Shown: positions 14,623-23,750, numbered from the stretch's first letter. The stretch is 33,157 bases of DNA from Coprococcus sp. (GCA_016297495.1 JAEDGN010000026.1:1-33157); one strand, 5' to 3'. The notes: a model not told the origin generated them from the letters alone. Program-made: numbers and translations.

Positions 14623-16701
14623 ATGGCAGATAGAAAAAAACGCAGGAAGAATGTGATGATCAGGCAGCACAGGACTGCCTCGGGAAAAAGGAGAATACGC
14701 AGATTTTCAAAGACGAACAGAAGAAGGCTGCTTCTTGTGTTCTTCTTTGTTCTTATTTGCTTTGTTATATTAATGATCAGATTAATACAGATTAATGTGA
14801 CCAGTGGAGAGACTTATGAGAAGAATGTTTTGTCTCTGCTCAATTATGATGGACAGAGTATTCCTTATAAAAGAGGGGATATTACAGACCGGAATGGAAC
14901 TGTCCTGGCAACCAGTGAAAAGGTTTACAATCTGGTGCTGGATCCATATGTAGTTACCCACAATAATGATGAGAAAGCTTCAGAATACGTAGAACAGGTG
15001 CTGGAAGAATATTTTTCCATTGATCGGGATGAAATTGCAGATATTCTGGAACAGCAGCCGGACAGCCGATATGTGGTATTGAAACGAAAGATGACCTATG
15101 ATGAGAAGAAACCCTATGATGATTTTCTTGATTCAGAGGATGAGGAGGATCTGACTGTCAGCAAAGTGGTGGCTTCCTGTATATGGTTTGAAGAAAGCTA
15201 TCAGAGATTGTATCCTTTTTCAACTCTGGCCTGTGATCTGATTGGTTTTACGTCGGGAGATAACAAGGGATTGTGGGGATTGGAGAGTTATTATGAAGAT
15301 ACGCTTACGGGTATTAACGGACGAAGATATGGATACCTGGATGATGATATCGATCTTCAGAAGGTAACAGAGCAGCCTCAGAATGGTAAGACTGTTGTTT
15401 CATCTATTGATATCAATATTCAGCGTATTGCGGAAAAATATATCAATGAATTTATGGAAGAAACAGGCGCTGAAAATGTGGCGGCCCTTGTGATGAATCC
15501 CAATAACGGGGAGATTTTTGCCATGGCCAGTGCGCCGGTCTTTGATCTGAATCATCCAAGAGACATGAAGGTAATGGGATATACAGAGGAAGAACTGTCA
15601 GCAATGACAGATCAGGAAATGTCAGATGGGCTTTATTCGGTATGGCGGAATTTCTGTGTGAATGATTCCTATGAACCAGGGTCGACGGTCAAGACCATGA
15701 CCGTTGCCTATGCGCTGGAGCACGATCTTGTCAAAGACAGTGATACATTTGATTGTGATGGCGGTCAGACCTATAGAAGCAGCAGCGAAGAAACTTTTGT
15801 TTCGTGTAATGGCATACATGGTTTGCTGACTTTACAGGAAACGATTATGTATTCCTGCAATGATGCCATGATGCAGATAAGTGATAAAATCGGGGCCGGC
15901 AATTTCATCAGTATGCAGAAAATGTTTGGACTGGGGCAGCTGACGGGAATTGACCTCCCGGGAGAAGCCAGCTGTTCAAGTACAATCTATCATGAAGATG
16001 ACATGGGACCGGTAGAACTCTGGACGAGCTCATTTGGTCAGGGATATAATACGACAATGGTTCAGGTGGCCTCGGCATTCTGTTCGATTGTCAATGGCGG
16101 TCATTATTATCAGCCGCATGTGGTTACGGAAATAAAAACAGATACCGGCAATACGGTGCAGGTGTTTGATAAAACATTAATGCGGACAACTGTGTCTGAG
16201 GCTACTTCAGAGTGGATGAGGAATGCCTTGTATGAAACTGTTGAAAATGGAACTGCAAGGTATGCAAAGGTTCCGGGATATAAGATAGGAGGAAAGACTG
16301 GTACAGCCGAAAAAGTGCCAAGAGGCGGTCCGGAGAGACTGGTTTCATTTATAGGTGCAGCGCCGATGGATGATCCTCAGATCGTTGTTTATGTGGTTGT
16401 AGATGAGGCCAATGCAGATGATCAGGGACAAAGTTCCTTTGCTTCTACCATTGCCGGGAAGATTTTTGCGGAAGTTCTTCCCTATATGCAGATATTTCCA
16501 ACGGAAGAAATAGATCCTTCTGAGATTGAAACTGACGCTGAAGACGATGATTCAGATGATGTTTCCTATGATGAAGAAGGAGATGGTTCGGATGACATTT
16601 CCTATGATGAAGCGGGAGATGATCCGGATGGTAGTTTATCTGATGATGGATCCGACGATTCTGATGAGGAAGACGGCTACTCCGGTGACAATGATGACTG
16701 A
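14623..16701 (+). CDS. class B penicillin-binding protein (septal transpeptidase), with acidic tail
   Basis: A 692-residue peptidoglycan transpeptidase of the FtsI/PBP2 class, anchored by one N-terminal helix (LLLVFFFVLICFVILMIRLI) after a very basic tail. The pedestal domain has the RGDITDRNG motif. Catalytic motifs are STVK (S354, K357), SCN (411-413) and KTGT (558-561). It matches pbpB by position. No PASTA repeats are seen; instead residues about 626-692 form a strongly acidic Asp/Ser tail with repeated DD(V/I)SYDE units. I prefer ATG 14623, which has GGTGG four bases upstream; an in-frame ATG at 14605 lacks a ribosome binding site. The tail is unusual for an extracellular enzyme. Confidence 0.93.
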   Translation: MADRKKRRKNVMIRQHRTASGKRRIRRFSKTNRRRLLLVFFFVLICFVILMIRLIQINVTSGETYEKNVLSLLNYDGQSIPYKRGDITDRNGTVLATSEKVYNLVLDPYVVTHNNDEKASEYVEQVLEEYFSIDRDEIADILEQQPDSRYVVLKRKMTYDEKKPYDDFLDSEDEEDLTVSKVVASCIWFEESYQRLYPFSTLACDLIGFTSGDNKGLWGLESYYEDTLTGINGRRYGYLDDDIDLQKVTEQPQNGKTVVSSIDINIQRIAEKYINEFMEETGAENVAALVMNPNNGEIFAMASAPVFDLNHPRDMKVMGYTEEELSAMTDQEMSDGLYSVWRNFCVNDSYEPGSTVKTMTVAYALEHDLVKDSDTFDCDGGQTYRSSSEETFVSCNGIHGLLTLQETIMYSCNDAMMQISDKIGAGNFISMQKMFGLGQLTGIDLPGEASCSSTIYHEDDMGPVELWTSSFGQGYNTTMVQVASAFCSIVNGGHYYQPHVVTEIKTDTGNTVQVFDKTLMRTTVSEATSEWMRNALYETVENGTARYAKVPGYKIGGKTGTAEKVPRGGPERLVSFIGAAPMDDPQIVVYVVVDEANADDQGQSSFASTIAGKIFAEVLPYMQIFPTEEIDPSEIETDAEDDDSDDVSYDEEGDGSDDISYDEAGDDPDGSLSDDGSDDSDEEDGYSGDNDD

Positions 16702-16783
16702 TAGAATGACGCTGGTGAATTTGCAGTTCTAATACAATTTCAATAACATAAGTTATATTAATAAATATAAAGCGGGCGTATGA

Positions 16784-18553
16784 ATGCATATTAAAATCTA
16801 TCATAGACGAAAGATGCTCATAGTGACCGCTTTTATTGTGGGCATCGGTCTGGTTCTGATGGGACGGCTGGCATATCTGATGATATTCCGGTCTGAATAT
16901 TATCAGGAACAGGCCGATGCTTTGCATGAAAGAGAGCGGAGTATTAAGGCAGAACGGGGATTGATTTATGACAGAAATGGTGTGATACTTGCGGATAATA
17001 AAGCCGTCTGTACAATTTCAGTTATCCATAACCAGATAACGGATCCGGAACAGGTGATTGCTGTTCTATCGGAAAAACTGGATCTGGAAGAGAAAAATGT
17101 AAGCAAGAGAGTGGAAAAAGTATCATCCATAGAAAGAATCAAAACTAATGTGGATAAAAACATTGGCGATGAGATACGTGCCTGCAAGCTGGATGGTGTT
17201 ATGATAGATGAAGATTATACACGATACTATCCTTATGGCGATCTTGCAGCAAAAGTTCTGGGTTTTACCGGCGGCGATAATCAGGGTATTATTGGTCTGG
17301 AGGTTAAATATGATGAATATTTGAAAGGTAAAGAGGGATTTATACTAACTGTGACTGATGCCAGAGGTGTCGAAGTGGAAAATGTATCTGAGAGCAGAGT
17401 GGAACCGGTTCCGGGCAGTGATCTGTACATCAGTCTTGATTATACGATACAGTCCTATGTGCAGCAGACAGCAGAAAAAATCCTGGAACAGAAGGAGGCA
17501 AAGGGAGTTTCCATTATTCTTATGAATCCTCAGAATGGGGAAATTCTTGCCATGACGGATGTACCGGAATTTGATCTGAATGCGCCCTATACACTTATAG
17601 AAGCGATATCGGAGACTCCGATATCAGGCACTACATCTGATATGCAGGATGCTTTAAATCAGATGTGGCGCAACGGCTGTCTGAATGATACCTATGAGCC
17701 GGGATCCACCTTTAAGATTATTACTTCAACGGCAGCTTTGGAAACGGGAGCAGTCAGCCTGACAGATCGTTTCTATTGTCCGGGTTATAAGATTGTGGAG
17801 GACCGAAGAATACGATGCCATAAAATTGCCGGCCACGGCTCAGAATCCTTTGTAGAAGGGCTGATGAATTCATGTAATCCGGTTTTTATTGAAGTGGGTC
17901 TTCGGACAGGGGCAGATGCCATGTATCAATATTTCGAAAAACTGGGCCTGATGGAGAAGACGGGAGTTGATCTTCCGGGTGAGGCCGGCTCTATTATGCA
18001 TCAGAAAGAAAATGTAGGTGAGGTGGAACTGGCAACGATTTCCTTTGGTCAATCCTTTCAGATTACCCCTCTTCAGATGCTTCGGGCAGTGAGTGCGGTT
18101 ATCAACGGAGGAGAACTGGTAACCCCACATCTGGGCATGACTTCCGTTGATTCAGAGAGCCATATCCTCTCGTTTAAATATGATGGGGAGAAAAATGCTG
18201 TCAGCGAGGAAGTTTCATCTGCGATGAGAGAACTGCTTGAAAAGGTTGTGGCAGAGGGCACAGGGAAGAATTGTTATATCGAAGGGTACCGTATTGGCGG
18301 CAAGACTGCTACCAGCCAGAAGCTGCCTCGCGGTTCAGGAAAATATATTGCTTCTTTTATTGGATTTACTCCGGCGGATGATCCGCAGATTGTGGGTCTG
18401 GTAATGATTGATGAACCGGCAGGCACTTATTATGGAGGAACCATTGCGGCGCCTGTACTGAGAGAAATATTTGAAAATATTCTGCCATATTATCTTGGAG
18501 AACAGCCGGATATCAGTTTGGAGACAGAAGATCAGGAGCAGCCGGATGACTGA
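16784..18553 (+). CDS. class B penicillin-binding protein, SpoVD-like by position
   Basis: A 589-residue transpeptidase with one N-terminal membrane helix (about 10-33), the RGLIYDRNG pedestal motif, and catalytic motifs STFK (S308, K311) and SCN (363-365). The third motif reads KTAT (507-510) instead of the usual KTGT. It is paralogous to the preceding PBP, and the pair mirrors pbpB-spoVD in Bacillus, so a sporulation-septum or cortex role is possible. It lacks PASTA repeats. The ribosome binding site is poor. Its end overlaps the ftsW-like gene by 8 bp. Confidence 0.92.
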   Translation: MHIKIYHRRKMLIVTAFIVGIGLVLMGRLAYLMIFRSEYYQEQADALHERERSIKAERGLIYDRNGVILADNKAVCTISVIHNQITDPEQVIAVLSEKLDLEEKNVSKRVEKVSSIERIKTNVDKNIGDEIRACKLDGVMIDEDYTRYYPYGDLAAKVLGFTGGDNQGIIGLEVKYDEYLKGKEGFILTVTDARGVEVENVSESRVEPVPGSDLYISLDYTIQSYVQQTAEKILEQKEAKGVSIILMNPQNGEILAMTDVPEFDLNAPYTLIEAISETPISGTTSDMQDALNQMWRNGCLNDTYEPGSTFKIITSTAALETGAVSLTDRFYCPGYKIVEDRRIRCHKIAGHGSESFVEGLMNSCNPVFIEVGLRTGADAMYQYFEKLGLMEKTGVDLPGEAGSIMHQKENVGEVELATISFGQSFQITPLQMLRAVSAVINGGELVTPHLGMTSVDSESHILSFKYDGEKNAVSEEVSSAMRELLEKVVAEGTGKNCYIEGYRIGGKTATSQKLPRGSGKYIASFIGFTPADDPQIVGLVMIDEPAGTYYGGTIAAPVLREIFENILPYYLGEQPDISLETEDQEQPDD

Positions 18554-19652
18554 AAAGGGGATAAAAAAGGAGCATGCTGCTTATGATAAGATGATGCTGT
18601 TGATTGTCTTTACCATGATTGTCTTTGGATTAATTATGATTTACAGTGCCAGTGCCTATACGGCGTCTTTGCATATGGGCAGTGAATTCTATTATATCCA
18701 GCGGCAGATCCTGACTGTGCTGATGGGAACGGCAGCAATGGTGTTAATGGCTTCTGTTGATTATCACCGGCTGCTCAAATGGTCGCTGCCTTTATATTTT
18801 TTGTCTGTTCTTTTGCTGGCTGCCGTATTTGTCATAGGAACGGCCAGTCATGGGCAGAAACGGTGGATATATATTGGATCTATTGGTTTTCAGCCTTCAG
18901 AATTTGCAAAATTTATCCTGATTATTTTTCTGGCTTCTATCTGCAGTGCAGCAGAACCGCTTATGGCAAAATGGAAAGGTGTTATTCTCATGTTTCTGTG
19001 GGTCATGCCGGTGGCAGCTATGGTCATGGTAACAAATCTAAGTACCGGAATTATCATTTTGGGTATTGCATTTATTATGATATTTACAGCCAGCCGTCAG
19101 TTTGTTCCTTTTTTTGCCCTGACAGGAATGGGTGTCGGCCTTATGGGCATATTTCTGAAGCTGGCGGCTTACAGAGTTGACCGTATTGAAGCATGGCTGA
19201 ATGTGGAAACCCACCCGAAGGGATATCAGACCAGACAGTCTTTATATGCAATTGGCTCCGGTGGAATTTTTGGAAAGGGATATGGCCGCAGTATTCAGAA
19301 ACTGGCCTATGTTCCGGAAGCACATAATGATATGATTTTTTCGATCATATGTGAGGAGTGGGGATTATTTGGCGCATCCATCATCGTCCTCCTGTTTATA
19401 TTATTGATCTGGCGCTGTATGGTCATTGCTTCTAAGGCACCGGATCTTGAAGGCGCGCTTCTTGTGACAGGGGCAGCGGCTCATATTGGTCTTCAGATGA
19501 TGATCAATATTGCGGTTGTTACCAATAGTATTCCGAATACAGGGATACCGCTGCCTTTTATCAGTTATGGAGGCACATCCCTCATTTTTCTGATGTGTGA
19601 AATCGGACTGGTGCAGAATATTGCACGTCATGGGGAGAAATGCATATCATAG
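18546..19652 (+). CDS. ftsW: SEDS-family peptidoglycan polymerase, FtsW/SpoVE type
   Basis: A 368-residue polytopic membrane glycosyltransferase that polymerises lipid II and works with a class B PBP. Family segments are MIYSASAY, GQKRWIYIGSIGFQPSEFAK, PEAHNDMIFSIICEEWG and the terminal PFISYGGTSLIFLM. The start at 18546 has AGGAG at 18534-18538 and overlaps the PBP stop by 8 bp; the longer frame upstream is inside the PBP gene. In Bacillus the equivalent position holds spoVE. No other SEDS gene is visible here, so whether it serves vegetative division, sporulation or both is open. Confidence 0.93.
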   Translation: MTEKGIKKEHAAYDKMMLLIVFTMIVFGLIMIYSASAYTASLHMGSEFYYIQRQILTVLMGTAAMVLMASVDYHRLLKWSLPLYFLSVLLLAAVFVIGTASHGQKRWIYIGSIGFQPSEFAKFILIIFLASICSAAEPLMAKWKGVILMFLWVMPVAAMVMVTNLSTGIIILGIAFIMIFTASRQFVPFFALTGMGVGLMGIFLKLAAYRVDRIEAWLNVETHPKGYQTRQSLYAIGSGGIFGKGYGRSIQKLAYVPEAHNDMIFSIICEEWGLFGASIIVLLFILLIWRCMVIASKAPDLEGALLVTGAAAHIGLQMMINIAVVTNSIPNTGIPLPFISYGGTSLIFLMCEIGLVQNIARHGEKCIS

Positions 19653-19684
19653 AGTATAACAGGGTCTGTTCTGGAGGCGAGGAA

Positions 19685-20962
19685 ATGGCTTGTATACACA
19701 TTCAAGGCGGCTATTGTCTGGACGGAGAAATTTTTGTGCAGGGCGCAAAAAATGCAGCTCTTCCTATTATGGCTGCAGCTGTTCTGAACCGGGGCGTGAC
19801 CAGATTGTATCGTTGTCCGAAAATCAGAGATGTGGAACATATGATACGTATTCTTGAAAATCTGGGTGTCAAGACAAGATGGGAGGAGGATGGGCTTACA
19901 CTGGATGCGGCCGATATAAAAACGGCAGCAATTTCCGCATTGGATGCAGGTACGATGCGTTCCTCTATCATTTTGCTGGGGGCATTGCTCGGACGGGGAC
20001 AGGAGGTGACGATGCCTTATCCTGGTGGCTGTACGATTGGTGCGAGACCGATTGACTGGCATATCGAGGCACTGAAGAAGATGAATGTGCAGATCGATTC
20101 GAAGGAAGAGGGACTGCACTGCAGGACGAAAGGAATTATCGGGACGGATATGACACTTCCATATCCAAGTGTGGGGGTTACAGAAAATGTCATACTGGCG
20201 GCGGTGCTGGCAGAGGGTGTGACAGTTGTACGTGGTGCGGCGAAAGAACCGGAAATAGCTGATCTATGCGCTTTTCTGAATGTGGCAGGAGCAAAAATCA
20301 GAGGGGCCGGAACAGACAGTATCTGCATTGAAGGTGTGAATAGTCTGCATGATACGGAATATCATATTATGCCGGACAGGATTGCTGCCGGTACCTATAT
20401 GGCTGCTGCTGCAGCAGCAGGTGGCAGTATTGTATTGAGGGGAATCGGTATTGAACCGGTGCAGGCTGTTGCGGATGTGCTGGCAGAATCAGGTTGTGGC
20501 TTGATTATTTATGAAGAAAGTATTAAAATAATAGCACCATCTCTGCTTCTTTCAGTTCGGAATATTGAGACACAGCCTTATCCGGGGTTCCCGACAGATA
20601 TGCAGTCTCAGATGATGGCCTGTATGTGCAGCGCTTACGGGGACTGCTGTATGACAGAGCATATATTCGAGAATAGATACAAAGCAGTTCCGGAGCTTGT
20701 GAAGATGGGGGCGGATATCAGGATCGAAGGGAGAAGTGCGTGGATACACGGCCCATGCCGAATGAAAGGGTGCCATGTTCTGGCAAAAGATCTAAGAGGA
20801 GGCGCAGCACTGGTTATTGCCGGTCTGACAGCAGATGGTGAGACAATTATTCATGGCGCTATGCATATAGACCGCGGATATACGGATATATGTGGGGATC
20901 TGCGTCAGCTGGGTGCACGAATCCGAAGGAGTATGAATGATAAATATGATATTGAAGGATGA
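19685..20962 (+). CDS. murA: UDP-N-acetylglucosamine 1-carboxyvinyltransferase
   Basis: MurA adds enolpyruvate from PEP to UDP-GlcNAc, the first committed step of peptidoglycan precursor synthesis, and is the target of fosfomycin. The 425-residue protein has KNAALP (22-27) and the catalytic C116 in PYPGGCTIGARPIDWH. The cysteine predicts fosfomycin sensitivity at this site (inference). Start ATG 19685 follows GGAGG at 19673-19677; an ATG at 19640 overlaps ftsW and lacks support. Many Firmicutes have two murA genes; copy number here is unknown. It occupies the place where murG/murB genes lie in Bacillus. Confidence 0.95.
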   Translation: MACIHIQGGYCLDGEIFVQGAKNAALPIMAAAVLNRGVTRLYRCPKIRDVEHMIRILENLGVKTRWEEDGLTLDAADIKTAAISALDAGTMRSSIILLGALLGRGQEVTMPYPGGCTIGARPIDWHIEALKKMNVQIDSKEEGLHCRTKGIIGTDMTLPYPSVGVTENVILAAVLAEGVTVVRGAAKEPEIADLCAFLNVAGAKIRGAGTDSICIEGVNSLHDTEYHIMPDRIAAGTYMAAAAAAGGSIVLRGIGIEPVQAVADVLAESGCGLIIYEESIKIIAPSLLLSVRNIETQPYPGFPTDMQSQMMACMCSAYGDCCMTEHIFENRYKAVPELVKMGADIRIEGRSAWIHGPCRMKGCHVLAKDLRGGAALVIAGLTADGETIIHGAMHIDRGYTDICGDLRQLGARIRRSMNDKYDIEG

Positions 20963-20981
20963 GAGAACAGGGGGATGATCC

Positions 20982-21809
20982 GTGAGTGATAAAATGATAG
21001 ATGAAGAATGGACAGAAGAAGCGGAAAGAAGGGACCCTGAAATCCGGATTGATGATTCAGGGAAAGTGGAAAAGAGGAAGAGGAACCGCAGGAAGAAAAG
21101 AAAGAGACGAAACAGGAACTGGCTGTTGATTCCTGCATTTCTGGTTGTGCTGGCCATTATTGTTCTGGTGTTCTTCCGGGCGCAGAATCTGCAGATAGAA
21201 GGTAATCGACGGGTCAGTGAGGATGAAGTGAAAGAAGTCATTCGGTGGGATTCATGCCAGGGCAATACCTTGCTTTTGTGGTTGTTGAACAGAAAGGTAG
21301 ATGTATCTTCCAATGAACTGCTGGCGAAGATCAATGTCAGTATTGTCAATCCACAGACGGTACGGGTCGAGGTGGAGGAACAGTCACTGGTTGCAGGGGT
21401 TCTTATTGGAGAGCAGTATTTTTATGTGAATGACAGCGGTCTGGTTATTCTGAGTCAGAAAGACATGATTGAGGCAATTCCGCTTATAGAAGGAATTGAT
21501 GTGGAGAAGGCTGAGGTCAGCAGTTATTTGAAAACAGGAAGAGATGATGTCCTGGATGACATGCTGGATATTGCGGAGTGCCTTGCGGATTATGAGATAT
21601 CTGCCGAGTCCATCGAAGAGACCGGTGAAGGGGGGTATATGATTCGGATTGGAAAAATAACAGTTCTTTTGGGGCCTGATATTTATATGGAAGAAAAAGT
21701 TTCAGAACTGAAAGATCTGCTTCCGGAACTCGATGACTTGTCGGGAACATTGCATCTGGAGAATTATGATTCGACAAAAGATTCGATTATTTTTACAAAA
21801 GATTCATAA
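20982..21809 (+). CDS. divIB: cell division protein FtsQ/DivIB
   Basis: A 275-residue bitopic division protein. A highly charged cytoplasmic region (1-45, rich in Lys/Arg) precedes one transmembrane helix (LLIPAFLVVLAIIVLVFF, about 49-66). A POTRA domain (about 70-140, LQIEGNRRVSEDEVKEVI) and a beta domain follow. It forms a complex with FtsL and DivIC at the septum. It uses a GTG start at 20982, with AGGGGG seven bases upstream; the next ATG (20994) would be too far from that site. It lies between murA and ftsZ, and no ftsA is found. Confidence 0.9.
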   Translation: MSDKMIDEEWTEEAERRDPEIRIDDSGKVEKRKRNRRKKRKRRNRNWLLIPAFLVVLAIIVLVFFRAQNLQIEGNRRVSEDEVKEVIRWDSCQGNTLLLWLLNRKVDVSSNELLAKINVSIVNPQTVRVEVEEQSLVAGVLIGEQYFYVNDSGLVILSQKDMIEAIPLIEGIDVEKAEVSSYLKTGRDDVLDDMLDIAECLADYEISAESIEETGEGGYMIRIGKITVLLGPDIYMEEKVSELKDLLPELDDLSGTLHLENYDSTKDSIIFTKDS

Positions 21810-21816
21810 ATAAAGG

Positions 21817-21850
21817 TTGATTATTTCAAAAAAAAATAATATTATATAAT
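21817..21850 (+). promoter_or_regulatory. sigma-A promoter(s) of ftsZ
   Basis: TTGATT (21817-21822) with TATTAT (21840-21845) at 17 bp, overlapping a perfect TATAAT at 21845-21850, gives ftsZ its own promoter in the AT-rich gap after divIB. Confidence 0.6.
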
Positions 21851-21893
21851 AGTATGGTACGATAAAAAGGTAGAATATGAAGGAGGAAGAACC

Positions 21894-23024
21894 TTGCTTG
21901 AGATAAAACCAAATGAAAATGAAGCAGCTGCAAAAATTCTTGTAATTGGTGTTGGCGGTGCAGGTAATAATGCTGTCAACCGAATGGTAGATGAAAATAT
22001 TCTCGGTGTTGAATTCATCGGTGTTAATACAGATCGTCAGGCATTACAGTTATGCAAGGCACCTCAGCTGGTGCAGATTGGCGAGAAGCTCACAAAGGGA
22101 CTCGGTGCGGGAGCTAAGCCTGAGGTTGGCGCAAAGGCTGCAGAGGAGAGTATGGAGGAACTGACAGAACTCATCAAAGGAGCAGATATGGTATTTGTTA
22201 CCTGTGGTATGGGCGGCGGTACAGGAACAGGTGCTGCACCTGTTGTAGCAGGTATTGCCAAGGAACTGGGATGTCTTACTGTCGGTGTTGTTACAAAGCC
22301 TTTCAGGTTTGAGGCAAAACAGCGTATGAACAATGCGATTCAGGGTATTGAGAGATTAAAACAGAACGTGGATACACTGATTGTTATCCCGAATGACAAG
22401 TTGCTTGAGATCGTTGACAGAAGAACTTCCATGCCGGAAGCTCTGAAGAAGGCCGATGAAGTATTGCAGCAGGGCGTTCAGGGTATCACAGATCTGATTA
22501 ATGTTCCTGGTCTGATCAATCTGGACTTTGCCGATATTTCCACAGTTATGAAGGATAAAGGCATTGCCCATATTGGTATTGGTGAAGGCCATGGTGATGA
22601 CAAGGCACTTGAGGCAGTGAAACAGGCTATCACAAGTCCGCTGCTTGAGACAACAATCGAAGGCGCAACAGACATTATTATCAATATTTCCGGCGATATC
22701 GGTCTGATCGAAGCCAATGAGGCAGCACTTTATGTTGAGGAGCTGGCAGGTGAATCAGCCAATATTATCTTTGGTGCCATGTATGATGATTCAACACCTG
22801 ATTCAGCAACAATCACAGTCATTGCAACAGGTCTTGAGGAACAGAAGAAGGTTGAGGCACCTCAGAAGCCTGCTTATACCAAGAAACCGACTTATCAGAC
22901 GAACACAGGAAGCAGTACATACAAGGCTCCGACAGGAAGTCCTGTACCGCCTTCATTTGTTCAGAAGAAGCCGGCAGGTACATCCAGCAATATTCAGATT
23001 CCAAGCTTTTTACAGAAGAAATAA
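21894..23024 (+). CDS. ftsZ: cell division protein FtsZ
   Basis: FtsZ is the tubulin-like GTPase that forms the division ring. The 376-residue protein has GVGGAGNNAVNRM, the tubulin signature GGGTGTG (107-113), NVDTLIVIPND and a variable linker. It ends in IQIPSFLQKK, the C-terminal peptide that binds membrane tethers. The start is TTG at 21894 with a strong AAGGAGGA at 21880-21887. FtsA, the usual tether, is not encoded beside it, so another anchor such as SepF is likely (inference). A terminator follows. Confidence 0.98.
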   Translation: MLEIKPNENEAAAKILVIGVGGAGNNAVNRMVDENILGVEFIGVNTDRQALQLCKAPQLVQIGEKLTKGLGAGAKPEVGAKAAEESMEELTELIKGADMVFVTCGMGGGTGTGAAPVVAGIAKELGCLTVGVVTKPFRFEAKQRMNNAIQGIERLKQNVDTLIVIPNDKLLEIVDRRTSMPEALKKADEVLQQGVQGITDLINVPGLINLDFADISTVMKDKGIAHIGIGEGHGDDKALEAVKQAITSPLLETTIEGATDIIINISGDIGLIEANEAALYVEELAGESANIIFGAMYDDSTPDSATITVIATGLEEQKKVEAPQKPAYTKKPTYQTNTGSSTYKAPTGSPVPPSFVQKKPAGTSSNIQIPSFLQKK

Positions 23025-23049
23025 TTGAATAGAATTTGCATTTTACAGA

Positions 23050-23088
23050 GGGGCATTCCACTGAATCGTGAGTGGAATGCTCCTTTTT
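23050..23088 (+). terminator. intrinsic terminator after ftsZ
   Basis: GGGGCATTCCACT (23050-23062) pairs with AGTGGAATGCTCC (23071-23083), allowing one G-U pair, and is followed by five T. Confidence 0.92.
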
Positions 23089-23119
23089 GCATGGTGTATT
23101 CCACAGAAAGAGCTTCTAT

Positions 23120-23187
23120 TTCGTCGAGGGATTATAGGGAGAGCCGTTCCTGTTTTGACAAATATTTTATGGGACGTGCGCTATAAT
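23120..23187 (+). promoter_or_regulatory. spoIIG-type promoter with Spo0A boxes
   Basis: Perfect TTGACA (23155-23160) and TATAAT (23182-23187) are separated by 21 bp, too long for unaided sigma-A. A full 9/9 match to the Spo0A box TTTGTCRAA lies on the minus strand at 23154-23162, covering the -35. A weaker box (TTCGTCGAG, 7/9) lies at 23120-23128. The Bacillus spoIIG promoter has the same design: long spacer and Spo0A bound at the -35 (established). The predicted start is near 23194, just before the ribosome binding site of the spoIIGA remnant. Confidence 0.8.
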
Positions 23188-23222
23188 AGACCGGTACCAG
23201 AATTCAGGAGGAAAGTAATATT

Positions 23223-23720
23223 TTGAACCAGACTGCCACCTGGGAGAAAATATGGAGGTACGATCAATTCCTGCAATTTCATCATCATCACTTCATTACC
23301 CATCACTTGTTGGAAATTCTGCGCCGCTGTGGGCGCGTAATGGGATTTCACAATCATCATTGGAAGAATATTTACCGTGTTCAAATTAGAATCGGACAGA
23401 AAACAGTAGAGGCAAAAGGTCTGTATGATACCGGCAACAGTCTTTATGAACCCATCCTGCATCATCCTGTCAGTATTATTGAAAAATCGCTGGCTTTGGA
23501 GCTGATGGATGAAGAGGACTGGCAGACAAGACTTCGAATGATCCCCTATCGCAGTATTGGCATCAGCTGTGGTATTATGAGGGGATTTATTGCTGACGAA
23601 ATGACTGTTTTTGAGGGGTGTTATTCTCTGTGCTGTACAATGCCTGTCCTGGCTGTAGCCAATGAGCTTTTTGGACAGGAGGACGGATATCAGATTATTC
23701 TGCATCCGGATCTGATTTAA
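23223..23720 (+). CDS. spoIIGA: SpoIIGA protease domain, N-terminally truncated
   Basis: SpoIIGA is the membrane aspartic-type protease that cuts pro-sigma-E in the mother cell. This frame has 165 residues against about 280-300 for the family. The protease half is recognisable: WKNIYRVQIRIG, the active-site LYDTGNSLYEP (D69), PVSIIEK, and RMIPYRSIG. The N-terminal membrane domain of about five helices is absent. The first 45 residues are histidine-rich (four consecutive His at 20-23) and not membrane-like. The TTG start at 23223 has AGGAGG about ten bases upstream and sits 30 nt after the predicted transcript start, so the deletion kept expression signals. It may be a soluble variant or a decayed gene. 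Confidence 0.75.
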   Translation: MNQTATWEKIWRYDQFLQFHHHHFITHHLLEILRRCGRVMGFHNHHWKNIYRVQIRIGQKTVEAKGLYDTGNSLYEPILHHPVSIIEKSLALELMDEEDWQTRLRMIPYRSIGISCGIMRGFIADEMTVFEGCYSLCCTMPVLAVANELFGQEDGYQIILHPDLI

Positions 23721-23750
23721 ATGCTTTCAATATGACAGGAGGTCAATGGA

